From Hymenopus coronatus (taxonomy: Eukaryota; Arthropoda; Insecta; Mantodea; Hymenopodidae): DNA of 64,000 nt. Shown here piece after piece: positions 10,715 through 20,915 of this stretch. Position numbers and translations under genes: made by a program. Numbering within the stretch: the stretch's first letter is position 1; each line of letters begins with the position of its first letter. The notes below the pieces were generated by a model that saw nothing but the letters and a program-made list of their open reading frames with translations, was not told the DNA's origin and did no database searches. The stretch is taken from positions 113,835,620 through 113,899,619 of the forward strand of contig CM060900.1 in the NCBI GenBank assembly GCA_030762935.1, read 5' to 3'.

Positions 10715-11375
10715 GTTTTCATATTTGAATATTTAGACTTGAAGCAAATACTCTGAAATGTATGTGCCTCTTTTTGGACGCCTCTATATGCATGTGGTGA
10801 TTCGAATCTAATAAGTTAGATTTATTGTTGTTATAAAAATGAACCACGTGATACATTTTTGAAAATATCCACATAATAAATTCAAGTTCTACAGTAAAGA
10901 TATTCATAATTAGATCTTTAGATCTGCAATATCATACTTTTTATATTAACCCTAATTATTGTAAAAAATTCTTACCTTTTGTTCTCTCCAAAACTCTTGC
11001 TTTTTCAAACTTTAATCATTTATTTCTCAAAATTGGAGCATTATTTCGAAAGCTATATGACAATTTTCTTTAATGTAAATTTCAGAGGCAGTATACAAAT
11101 TTTGAAACAAGTTGCTAAAACATTTCATCATGTGGAGTACTTTGAGTATTGAAAAGTGATGGGAAATAATTTGTGAGAAAGCGAGGTTTAAAATTGGGAG
11201 TGTCTATTAATATCTAAGTATGCGCCTGCCAATGTATAGCTTCAGTTAATTTGTAGTTAATATGCGCCAAGTGGGAGAAACCATATATTTTCTTAAAATT
11301 TACAATTCATGTTATTTTATTATGAAAACATAATCGTCCACAATTTTAGTCAAAATTCACATTTGCATTACCTTA
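10715..11375 (-). repeat. DR2 dispersed repeat
   Basis: Minus-strand DR2 copy; on the plus strand the order is TTTCTCAAAATTGGAGCATT, TCATCATGTGGAGTACTTTG, AAGCGAGGTTTAAAATTGGG, TATGCGCCTGCCAATGTATA and ATGCGCCAAGTGGGAG. With the plus copy at 7170 it forms a long imperfect inverted pair about 2.6 kb apart. Confidence 0.6.
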
Positions 11376-11999
11376 ATAAATCCCGAAGGGCTTAAGATCC
11401 CGTACTAGACGTTCCAGGAGACAGTTCACATTTGGGAACCAGGAATCTAAACCAGGCACTTTCATTCCAAAGGCAGCAACGCTGAGAGGGAAATTCAGTA
11501 TAATTCGGGTAAAATTTCATGGAAAACAAGTTTAAATCATTCAATTTGTTTCAAAAATGATCTATGTAGGAATCGTAATAGATAGAGTCGGTACAGTATA
11601 CGCTAAATACTTAAAATAGCCGGGTAAATAGGCACTACAATGAATTCAAAATTGGGACTGATATAAGCATTATCAGGTATGATAACCATTAAAGATATAA
11701 TCATTTGTTCCTTTACCACTTAAAAACGTATTTGGACAGTGAGAACAGTATAGAAGTATCAAATAATCATATTCCATACATTAAATTAGAACGGCAAATT
11801 CTCGAAGTGTCTCACCGATATTGATATAAAATCAATCACGATTCAAACTCGGGTGTAATCAATACTTACTGCACTAATGTTAGCTGCTCATAGCGGTAAT
11901 TATACATGTTGGTTAGTTAGCCTTATAGATAGTGGTGTAGTAATGAATAGGACAGGAAACACAGGAATGGCATTATAAGCATTCAGTTCCATTTATTAG
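11376..11999. other. No recognised gene or repeat
   Basis: AT-rich intergenic or intronic sequence with no motif or shared repeat that I could identify. Confidence 0.4.
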
Positions 12000-12480
12000 G
12001 TGGCTCTTGACGTAGAAATCTGTTAAACGCAAATATAAACGACAATATGCGCATTCGACAAAAGATGCAGTTGTGCAGTTGGAGTTGGCAACTAAATCTT
12101 CCGTATTCCAGATAACAATGCGCATATTGTCGTATATTTCATAAGAGTTAATAGTTTCAGAGATATTCATTGTTGTTGGTTTCAATTTTAAACTACTTAA
12201 ACTTTTCTCAAACGGGAAGTCATCTTTTGTTTCGTTTATATTGTATTTTACTGCTGGCCAAGCAAAGAGAACCGAACTTTTATTGTTCACACAGCGACCA
12301 GCTTTTAAAAGATTTGACTATCGCTTTAGCCTAGTGTATTCCCTTTATTTTCCTTCTGCTTAGAAGGAAGCAGGTAATAAGACAATATCTGATAACATGA
12401 TGTAGATTAAAAATATAATCTTTTGTAACAATAGTTTGTAGAATAGGTAGAGAAATTCAGCAGATATTTTTTCGTTAAAG
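12000..12480 (+). repeat. DR1 3' half, with internal foldback
   Basis: Carries the DR1 3' landmarks AGAGTTAATAGTTTCAGAGA, AAACTTTTCTCAAACGGGA, TTTGACTATCGCTTTAGCCT and TTGTAGAATAGGTAGAG. The segment before them is interrupted by a short foldback at 12031-12139 that no other DR1 copy has. Confidence 0.6.
12031..12139. repeat. Small foldback insertion inside DR1
   Basis: Left arm 12031-12055 and right arm 12117-12139 are inverted copies sharing CGACAATATGCGCATT, with about 60 bp between. It sits inside an otherwise recognisable DR1 copy, so it looks like a tiny MITE or a hairpin rearrangement. Confidence 0.5.
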
Positions 12481-13856
12481 TTCTAAATATTGTTTCACAA
12501 CTTCTAGCTTTATGGTATGAAGACATGAATGCTAAATTAATGTCTTATTCATGTAATTTGAAATAAATGCAAACTTTCTATGCAAAATAAAAATAATGCA
12601 TATTTCTCCTTTGTCGCTAAAACAATTGATCTGAAACTAAAAAAAATTAAAAAATTCGCGAAAGAATAGGCGTAAACTTATATTCAAAATTACAACAAAG
12701 GCATACAAAGCATTTTTATTTTTAAACCATTAACTTTCTTATTTATTGATAAACACAAAAACTCTTGCTTTTGGACATTTGCTAAACTGCGCACTTTGGA
12801 GGCTAACATGTCACTTCGATAGGTAAGGGCAATAAAGGAACACGTCTCGGAGTTCCGGTGAGGCTTCCAGGAAACGAGTCGTCTAGCATGCGAGCCCACA
12901 CATTGAGGTCGCACCCCACCTGTTAGCCCTACCATTCTTATTCCTACTGTGCAAATTTCACCATACTGCCACCATCCAGCAGCGCATAATCAAAGATGAC
13001 CTTTTTTTTCTTCAATTATTTATTTCTCGTATTCTGAAGGAAGGCTATCCAGTTTGCATGCACGTCAGGATGAGGCGGAAATTGAGGTTAATATACAGCA
13101 TATTAAGATTACTATTATTTTGATGCCTGGACAATTATTACATTTGCAAATGAAAAGCTATTTTTTTATTCTTCCAGTTATATCCCGGTCATATCGGCGG
13201 CCTATTACCTTAGGAGCACTCTGCTTATTGACAACTTATATACCAACTTGTTCCAGCTTAGCTGCGCGTCAAAGAGCAGCGAGTTACTCACTTTCTCACA
13301 GGGGTATGCCTGAGGTTTGCAATATGCCTCACAATGGAAGGGAACCTATTGGTACGGCTGAATCAATTGTTGGAATGCAAGCCCTTCACTTTTCTATGGT
13401 CTTCGCTCTGACTAACACCTTCCCCACAAGCCGGGCTCAGATGTTTGTTGTTGAATATGTACGATTACTCCGGCTCAGACGAGTAGAGTTGGAACAGCAT
13501 GTTGTATACGGTTGTTATATCTTGTTTTCTTTGAGTGTTACACGGTAGATCACCTAGAACCAATTAAGTCACGGGACCAGACTTAAATGGAAAGTTGTTA
13601 TGGTTATATTCACATGGCTTTTTCTACCCATTATCGTTTATTTTTATAACTTTTAGAAGGTATTATTAGGGAAGCTTATTTCTCTATCCTCACTACATAA
13701 ACAGACATTTGCATAAATACTTATAGGTGCAAACCAAATTGATAGTCTGATGTTTAAAAGGCTTAGCATATAGCACACCTTGAATTTCCATACTTTCTCC
13801 ATGACATCGCGTAGAATTCCTTTCGAATAAAATTGGACTTCACAGAGTATTCCCAG

Positions 13857-13860
<4 letters not shown>
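12481..13860. other. No recognised gene; one unassigned 164-codon frame
   Basis: Mostly AT-rich. The plus-strand frame 13054-13548 is long for this base composition and its 3' half is richer in GC than its surroundings, but I recognise no domain, signal or splice site. The initial part is not protein-like and nothing joins it to neighbours. It may be a fragment of an unrecognised repeat. Confidence 0.35.

Positions 13861-13931
<71 letters not shown>
13861..13931. repeat. (CT)n and (TA)n microsatellite
   Basis: A pure CT tract with one interruption passes into TA repeats that end exactly at the mariner derivative. The TA run supplies the TA target dinucleotide used by that element. Confidence 0.9.
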
Positions 13932-14070
13932 CAGGGTTACTACAAAAGAAATAGACAACTTCAACTGCCTGTAAAACAAAAACTATTAGAGATAGCAACC
14001 TAATTATTTTGGAGGTATGTTGAGAAACTCTCAAAGTTTTGTTTGTTACTATTGGTAACGTTGTAGTGTT

Positions 14071-14561
14071 TTGTTTGTTGTTTCAGAAGCTGAATTGCGG
14101 AAAATCCTGTGGGAAAGGCATATTGCGTGTTGGAATTTGCTAGAATGCAATCAGCAACTGTTGTCCAACGACATTTTAGAACATGTTACCACAAAACGCC
14201 ACCGACTAGACAGTCAATCTACGACTGGTATAGAAAATTCGAGACAGCGGGATGTTTGTGCAAAGGGAAGAGCTCGGGAAGACCAAGAGTTTCGGAAGAA
14301 AACGTTGAACGTGTTCGTTCTGCCTACATAAGAAGCCCACAGAAATCGACATCTAGGGCAAGCATGCAATTAGAAATTCCACAGCAAACTGTATGGAAAA
14401 TCTTGCGGAAGCGACTGCACATGATGCCTTACAGATTACAGATGTTGCAGTTTCTGAGTGAAGAAGATAAGGTCATACGGCGTGACTTTTGCATCGACAT
14501 GTTGCGACATGATGAAGACGATGCTGGTTTTTGTGAGCGCATCATTTTAGTTTTGTGGTAA
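14071..14561 (+). pseudogene. Mariner transposase N-terminal half, catalytic domain missing
   Basis: The frame beginning with MGKAYCVLEFARMQSATVVQ at 14109 encodes the helix-turn-helix type N-terminus (DUF4817-like in my reading) of insect mariner relatives, then YDWYRKFETAG, a GRPRVSEENVERVRSAY second DNA-binding helix region, and LRKRLHMMPYRLQMLQFLSE before the linker. In intact relatives the first catalytic aspartate follows shortly; here the reading runs into the inverted arm at 14550 and stops. The leader frame MFVVSEAELRK at 14071 is one base out of register with the main frame, a frameshift that the inverted copy at the other end does not share. It cannot encode an active transposase. 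It could in principle still bind DNA, which is speculation. Confidence 0.8.
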
Positions 14562-14677
14562 CGTGTTCTAAAATGTCGTTGGACAACAGTGGCTGATTGC
14601 GTTCTAGCAAATTCCAACACGCAATATGCCTTTTCCACAGGATTTTCCGCCATTTCAGCTTCTGCAACAACAAACAA
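14550..14677 (-). pseudogene. Inverted duplicate of the transposase start
   Basis: On the minus strand this arm encodes MFVVAEAEMAENPVEKAYCV followed by the same LEFARTQSATVVQRHFRT segment as the left arm, in one frame. It shows the ancestral start better than the left copy. The frame continues past the arm into antisense of the central region and stops at 14429, so that extension is not real coding. Confidence 0.75.
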
Positions 14678-15039
14678 AACACTACAGCGTTACCAATAGA
14701 AACAAACGAAACTTTGAGAGTTTCTCAACATACCTCCAAAATAATTAGGTTGCTATCTCTAATAGTTTTTGTTTTACAGGCAGTTGAAGTTGTCTATTTA
14801 TTTTGTATTAACCCTGTATATATATACGAATCGTTGAAATGTATGCACGCGTATCACTTCCGAACTACTGCATCAAATTGAACATTTCCTTTTTTGTTGT
14901 GTTCGTTATTGTCACGACAAGGTATGTGGAAAACAAAATGATTAAAAATAGTACGGAAAAGTATTTAAAAACTTATAAAACGAATAAAAACCGTGCCAAG
15001 CGCACTCACGGTAATTTGTTGATATATGGTCGTAGTACT

Positions 15040-16560
15040 GCTATATTTTTCCCTCCCCATTCAATGCTAAGGTAACGCACCAGTTTATTGACACAAAGAC
15101 GCAACGCAGCAGTGAAATTCAAATACATTTTCATATATTGACTGTCCTTTCCTTTTTCCTGTTGTTTAAAATAAAGCAGCAAAGAAACTTTCCTGGCGAC
15201 TAACAGCTAGAGTAAGTACTTATTTATTTGCCACTAGATGGACTAAGTGGTATTTTCCCTCCCCATCCAATGTTAAGGTAACGAAACAGTTTATCGAGAT
15301 GACACAACGCAGAAGTGAAATTCAAATATATGTTTAAATATTAACTGTCCTTTCCGTACTCCTATCGTTTAAAATAAAGGAGCTTTCCTGGCGACAAACA
15401 CGTTAAATACGTACTTATTATTTGCCACCAGATGGCCGTAGTACCTCCTGCTCTATTTTGCTTCCTCAATACTAAGGGAATGCACCCGGTTCTGGAGACA
15501 ATGACGCAAGATGACTATGAAAATCAAATATATTTCTTATGTATTAACTATCGTTCCCTTGGTCATATCGTATAAATAAAGAAATAAGTATATTTTTGTT
15601 GTAATTCTTTAAAACGAAAAAGTTATAAACAACGCACAGAACCATTAACCCTTATGGGAATCTGAAAATGGCGGAGAAATAACGGGATCCGTTTAATTTT
15701 AACTTCCTATTACAGATGTTGGTTATTTGATGTTATGTGGTACATGCGCTAGCTAAAGAACATGAAGATACCCGCGTCACCATTACACTACAATTGCGCT
15801 GCTCTTAATACATTTGCTCAAGTAATATTTTGGATTAAATGGAGAAATTTAATACATAAAGCTATCACCAAATAAAAGCTTATCAATTGCCAACCAGATC
15901 TATTTGCTCTTCGACGAACACCTAAAATACGTACTTATTTATTTGCCACCGGATGGCCGTAATACATAATGCTTTATTTTTCTTCCCCGTTCAGTGCTAA
16001 GGGAATGCACCAGGTTATGGAGATAATGACGCTAGATAACTGTGAAAATCAAATATATTTCTTTCCTGGCGACGAACACCTAAAATAGGTACCTACTTAT
16101 TTATTTGCCATCATTGCTTTATTTTTCTTCTTCAATGCTAAGGGAATGCAACCGATTATGGAGACAATGGCGCAAGATAACTGTGACAATCAAATATATT
16201 TGTTATGTATTAACTATGGTTTCCTTGGTCACATCGTTTAAATAAAAAAATAAGTATATTTTTGTTGTAATTCTTTAAAATGAACAGGTTATAAGCTATG
16301 CACATAACCATTAACCCTTCTTGAAATCTGAAAATTGCTGAGAAATGACGGGACCCGTTTTAGGTTTAAAGTCCTATTGCAGATGTTGGTTATTTGACGT
16401 TATGTGGTACATGAGCTAGCTAAAGAACATGAGGATACCCGCGTCACCATCACATTGCAATTGTGGTGCTCTTAATACATTTGATCAAGTAATATTTTGG
16501 GTTAAATGGAGAAATTACACAAATCTGTCTAATAAAAGCTTATCAATTGCCCTACCAGAT
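15040..16560. repeat. Diverged tandem array, two orders of period
   Basis: Blocks built from TTTTCCCTCCCCAT(T/C)CAATG, AGTGAAATTCAAATA, AACTGTCCTTTCC, CTTTCCTGGCGAC and TATTTGCCACCAGATGGCC repeat at about 15045, 15250, 15455, 15985 and 16125. A larger unit of about 660 bp is also repeated: 15460-15900 matches 16120-16560, including GCTAAGGGAATGCA, TATTTTTGTTGTAATTCTTT and GATACCCGCGTCACCAT. It ends about 350 bp before the Helitron helicase relic, so it may be non-coding Helitron sequence, but that link is only positional. Confidence 0.7.
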
Positions 16561-16914
16561 CTACTTCCTGTTTAGTTATGTCATTGTTAGCCTTAAAAGA
16601 TGTCTGTTCTGACATAGGAGAAAATAGAGAAAGAGGTTGAAAACATTAGGAGTAAAGGAAAGAACGAGATTCGGAAGAAGCATGAATGTTATTGTGACTG
16701 TCTCCTTAATGTAATTCATTACCTATGCCAGCGTTTACCGGCACGCTATAAAAGGGCTGCCATTGCTGTTATGCCAATGACATCCTTGCTTATCCACGCT
16801 GTTAACCGTATGTCATCCTTTCCACAATACCTTATGGGTACGCTGAATTCATCCTTTTCGCAATACCAACTATATATGCTACATTGTGCAGATTATATCG
16901 CTTCATTGCGCTTT
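16561..16914. other. Unassigned stretch between tandem array and Helitron relic
   Basis: A plus-strand frame beginning at 16771 runs into the helicase homology at about 16915. Its first part has no clear match to helicase motifs and may be a badly decayed upstream region or unrelated sequence. Confidence 0.35.
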
Positions 16915-17690
16915 TCAGATGCTTTAAAGACATTATTAGACATTTGCAATGGTAAATTTTTGTTGACACTTCTACTGGCCTAATTTCGTTTCCATTACAT
17001 TTTTGTCACTTCACAACGTCAAAGGAAGAATTAATATGGAAAGTGCAATATTTGTGCGATATTTGTGCAAATTACAAAAACTATGCTTGGTTGAACGAAC
17101 GAGCCATTTTAGCAGCCACTAATAACAATGTAGATTATTTGAATATAAACATTCAGGTTAAAATTGATGGACAAATGCATTCATTTAAGTCGATCGATTC
17201 CATTACCAATCCAAATGAAGTCGTCAGTTATCTTACTGAATTCCTAAATTCATTGGATTTACCAGGAATACCGCCACACAATTTACAGCTCAAGGTTGAC
17301 TCGGTGATAACTATGCTACGCAATCTCAATCAGCCAAAATTATGCAGCGGAACAAAACTCACTGTTAAAAATTATGAAAAACTTGACATATATTTACTAT
17401 AACATAGGAAATCTCAAAGGTGAGGATATACTTATTCCAAGAATACCACTAATATCAACCGACTTTCCTTTTGAATTTAAGCGTGTTGCTTCCGGCACGC
17501 CTTGCATTGGCGATGACGATAAATCCCAGATCAATCGTTAGAAGTGTGTGGAATATACCTTCAACTGTCGGTTTTTTGCATGGATAGTTGTACTTTGCGT
17601 GCTCGAGAGTCGGCAAAACATCTCCGCTATTTGTTTTCTCTCCGGAAGCAAAATTGTACATTACAAGGCATTACAATAAAGTATTGTCAA
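16915..17690 (+). pseudogene. Helitron Rep/helicase C-terminal relic (Pif1-type)
   Basis: Plus-strand relic of the C-terminal Pif1-like helicase part of a Helitron RepHel protein. Segments in order and in changing frames: LLDICNGKF; VDTSTGLISFPLHFCHF with TSKEEL; the longest open piece from about 17043, with WLNERAILAATNNNVDYLNI, SFKSIDSITNPNEVVSY, LTEFLNSLDLPGIPPHNLQL and LRNLNQPKLCSGT; GEDILIPRIPLISTDFPFEF; ARLALAMTIN; and LYFACSRVGKTSPLFVFSPE. These match the conserved end of the family, including the TIN-type motif and the CSRVGK motif. At least three frame changes and stops (near 16965, 17400, 17490 and a TAG near 17600) show it is dead. No Rep domain or Helitron 3' hairpin end was identified. 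Confidence 0.85.
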
Positions 17691-18274
17691 ATTATGTAAT
17701 TGTAATTTTACTCCATTGCAGATTCGTACTGTAAACGGAAGATTTTGACTGAGTTTTTTTAATTGGTTACACCACCCGTGCAAAGCTAGTTGGCCAATTC
17801 TGCTTCTACCGTGACTACTGGAAGGGACGGACAGGGAAGAAACCCGAAGTTTGACCAGATCCGGATGACGAAGGGTATAAGTACAGAAGGAATCCCTCAC
17901 GTTTCGAGATCGAACGCATGAGCTGGTGGACGGAAAGTACTTGGGATGTTAGCTCGTTAATGCCCGTCAGGTAATACTCTGGTAGGCATTAGGTTTGTCT
18001 TGGGCGCGAGATCGGTCCTAGAAGGGGCCTCTGACTAGCACTTATATCATTATTTCAAATTCTATCACGAGAAAAGCTGATTAAATTTGATCACTCGGTA
18101 TATGCATAAATGAAGATGCATTTATAGACGAAACCGTTATATGGCATTAAATGTCAAAAGGAAACGCGTAGGCAAATTGTTCATCAGGGAGATGGAACTC
18201 CGGTTTCCGGTATGACATGCAAAGGGTTAAATTATCCTAGTCAGTCTCTGTTGCTCTCGTATTTAGAACAAGAA
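17691..18274. other. No recognised gene or repeat
   Basis: Mixed-composition sequence after the Helitron relic. It could include Helitron flank, but I see no terminal signature that would fix a boundary. Confidence 0.4.
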
Positions 18275-18385
18275 CAGTGCGTTGCTGGCCCCGTAACTCA
18301 GATAGAGCTGCTGCTAAACGAGGTATATTTTTCTCTAGCCCAGATTATTCCCAATCCTCCCCGGAGTCTGTAAATATAATCCGGG
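18275..18385 (+). repeat. SINE-P copy with A box
   Basis: GGCCCCGTAACTCAGATAGA gives a tRNA-like A box region; then TTTTTCTCTAGCCCAGATTA and CTCCCCGGAGTCTG as in the copy at 4843. The B box is degraded here. Confidence 0.55.
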
Positions 18386-18496
18386 CAAGGTGGGAAGCGG
18401 AAAGTCGGTGAACTACGGTGATGACGCAATACAAATGTCAGAAATTGCTATACAGTCTGATATACTCTTCAGCGCGTTTCTTAATGTTCACGTTGT

Positions 18497-18892
18497 TAAA
18501 CTTGGGGAGATCCATAGAGATCCCTGACAGCCAGTGCGCTGTCTCAGCTGATAAAAAGGTAGCCTGCCACTCTGCCAATAGAGTCATGCTACGTAAGCAT
18601 TGATGTCATCCTTGTTGCAAGATGCCATAAGCATTCCTCAATGCAGTTTCAGTTAGCGCCGACTAACCCCAGTGTTATTGTGCATATAAGCAATGATAAT
18701 GACAGTGACAATGAGTGACTTTGACTTTAGAAGTAACGATGAAGATGAAATTGACGATGAAGATGATTTAAGAGAAGAGCCCCTGCCAGCGACTGAGAGG
18801 TTAGGTACTGTAGCCATGTGCAGGACGAAGTGGCAACATGGTGACGGAGCGGCCACGAGGTAAGGCAACTGTCAGGGATCTCTCCGAGTTTA
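18497..18892. repeat. Inverted-repeat element with small acidic frame
   Basis: Left arm 18497-18530 and right arm 18869-18892 are inverted relatives sharing AGATCCCTGACAG and TAAACT-GG. Between them on the plus strand lies a 56-codon frame (18693-18863) rich in Asp and Glu (FRSNDEDEIDDEDDLREEPL). The acidic run comes from GATGAAGAT repeats, so coding is doubtful. The whole could be a MITE of an unknown superfamily; no target duplication was confirmed. Confidence 0.35.
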
Positions 18893-19189
18893 GTGTTGGG
18901 ACGTAAACTAGCAAGCTGGATGTGTTATTTATAATGATATTACGTTTTGTGATGAAGAGAAGTTGCTTCTACTGGCTTCAATAAGACAGCGAACGATATT
19001 TACGATTAGGTAGGAATACCAGCTTGAGGTTAGTGCGGTGAGCAAAACTTAAATCACCCCTCAAGATTGAATAGAATGGACAAGTGCATTATTAGAAAAT
19101 ATTTTCAGGAGTATTACAAGGTTAAAATATCTGATGTTACATTCATAGGACTTTTCATATAAAGATAGTTTGGGATGGAGAGCGTTTCT

Positions 19190-19400
19190 TAAAAATTTTC
19201 GAGTTGCATCCTGGGAAGATGCTGAACGTAAATATCAAGCCGGGTATTTAATGGACTCTCCGCTTTTCAGTTATGCTGTCACAGACAATTGGCACATATG
19301 CAGGACATTTTTTTGAATATTTTTCTATAATATGTTTAGAGGTTCTCAAAGAATATATTTCCCGTGAAATCTCGATATATATATTATGTAAAAGAAAACC
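19190..19400 (-). repeat. DR1 dispersed repeat, partial copy
   Basis: Reverse-oriented DR1 5' part: GGAAGATGCTGAACGTAAAT, TTCAGTTATGCTGTCACAGA and TTTCCCGTGAAATCTCGATA on the plus strand. Confidence 0.55.
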
Positions 19401-19429
19401 TACATTGCGAAAATTATTAAAATTTTGCA

Positions 19430-19770
19430 AGGAGATAGAAAATAGTGAAATCTATTAGATTTCGATTTAAAAATTACGAAAATAAAAGGAGTTTATGGAG
19501 CAAATGTTCTGATGTGGTTCAAACAGCATCATTTCTTAGGATTCTTAGAAGAAATGAACTTTGTGAAAATAAACCAGTTATATACACAATGCAGCCTAGA
19601 TTCACGACCACAGTTTCCAAGTGTTGGCGGAATGATAATATTCCAGGAGTAAGGTTTAGGACAAAAGACAGTGCTGAACAGCTTATTATCGTTCATGCTG
19701 GTTGGGAGATGGGATTTATTCCAGGTTTTTAGCCTTATTTACGATTCCAAGTCCAGCACATTTGACTACC

Positions 19771-19775
<5 letters not shown>
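19430..19775 (+). pseudogene. Tc1/mariner-type DDE transposase relic
   Basis: Plus-strand fragment of a DDE transposase catalytic domain. It reads FLRILRRNELCENKPVIYTM, TVSKCWRNDNIPGVRF, then SAEQLIIVHAGWEMGFIPGF, and after a frame change at about 19730, SLIYDSKSSTFDYQ. This matches the family pattern in which an Ile-Tyr-x-Asp-Glu-Thr first catalytic site is followed by a VSKCW segment, an LIIVHAG strand and a GDYHDDMN-like stretch. Here the residues after IYT are M-Q-P, so the first catalytic aspartate is absent, and a stop follows FIPGF. The fragment ends in the GA microsatellite, so the rest of the domain is missing. It differs in type from the mariner foldback at 13932. Confidence 0.75.
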
Positions 19776-19830
<55 letters not shown>

Positions 19831-19960
19831 ACAGACAGACAGAGAGAGCTTTTCAAATGTATTATGGCGTTTTAATTTGTATTTATATATCATATATATA
19901 TATATATATGATAACTTATCACACACAGGCCTTCGCGCGCACACACACACACACTCACAA
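19771..19960. repeat. (GA)n, (AT)n and (CA)n microsatellites
   Basis: GA repeats with CAGA interruptions at 19771-19848, an AT patch near 19887-19910 and a CA tract near 19938-19956. Open frames crossing these are simple-repeat artefacts. Confidence 0.9.
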
Positions 19961-20915
19961 ATGGGGAAAATGGCACACAAGTAGAATCCGTTCGAGCTGA
20001 TATATGTATGCAGCGTTCTATTATAATTGTTCGCGTTTTCCTAATTGGACTGTGCAAAGGGGAGGGCAAGTCGTTACGCGTACAAGTGGCACTCTCTGGT
20101 GCAGGACTACGTTGTATGTATGAATGAGAGATGAATGTGTGTGTGGTCTAACAAACAAAATTAAAGAAAATAGCCCAACGACAAAAACCGGTACACGATT
20201 TAACACCATCGCCTATAGGCAAATGTTTCACAGGGAAACGTCGCCGATAGGACCATTAAAGGTGGGTTATGGATGGAACAATAAAAATAGGAACAATCCG
20301 CAGTACCCGGGCGATGCAAGGCAGGCGGAAAGAAAACACGACTGCGGTGGACCATCATCATAACAAGATTTTGTCTTGACAATTATTTTAAACATTATAA
20401 TCTACAATTTTAATTAGTGCTGCTTTTGTTGTTGAATATTTTATATGAATCCGCATTAATTTTGTGCCAAGTTTTTGTCAGAATTAACGAGTAACGACAT
20501 TACAAATGAAAATTGACAGGTAACTAAAGTAACATCAATGTTGAAGCCTTTTTTTCCAATTTAAAATCGCTTGTTTCAAATCAATATCATGAATATAATC
20601 AACTATCACCAACTGCAACATACAACATGTTGTGACATTTTCGTTTTCATAGTTGTCCATCTGTCTTTTACTACTACATACGAGAAATACGTAAAGATAA
20701 ATATCTCTCTGTCAACATTTCATATAGCTAAGCTGACATTGAAGAGACTTTTTACAGCAAACAGGGTAAGAATCACCTTTTGCTTTCAATGTCAAGAGTG
20801 CTGTTACTACATCTAATTTGTTACCTTACCATAGATTAACTGTTCAAGAAAGCTGTTCAAAGTTCTATGTAACATAAAAGCAAATCAGAATCAATACAAA
20901 TAGCTTTAAAACCAT
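19961..20915. other. No recognised gene or repeat
   Basis: Mixed sequence. A plus-strand frame at 20571-20816 and frames around 20124-20363 show no recognisable motif. Confidence 0.35.

Larger units (their letters stand above)
13932..14816 (+). mobile_element. Mariner-like element rebuilt as a giant foldback
   Basis: The element starts CAGGGTTACTACAAAAG and ends in the inverse TTAACCCTG, bounded by TA on both sides (13930-13931 and 14817-14818), as expected for Tc1/mariner. The arms are unusually long: 13932-14197 and 14550-14816 are inverted copies of about 266 bp, far beyond ordinary mariner terminal repeats. They include the untranslated leader and the first codons of the transposase, so both ends encode the same N-terminus facing inward. 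The centre (about 14198-14549) keeps the remaining DNA-binding region and stops before the catalytic domain. It is therefore non-autonomous. Transcripts would fold into a long hairpin; this consequence is inferred. Confidence 0.88.

Noticed and set aside
13054..13548. 164-codon plus-strand frame
   Set aside because: Longest unexplained frame, but without domain, signal peptide, splice sites or a copy elsewhere; not called as a gene.
14071..14331. 86-codon frame at the left mariner arm
   Set aside because: Starts at the true transposase ATG but is out of register with the main frame after a deletion; only its first codons are ancestral.
19671..20000. Frames with long Arg-Glu or Ser-Leu repeats
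   Set aside because: Translations of the GA microsatellite.
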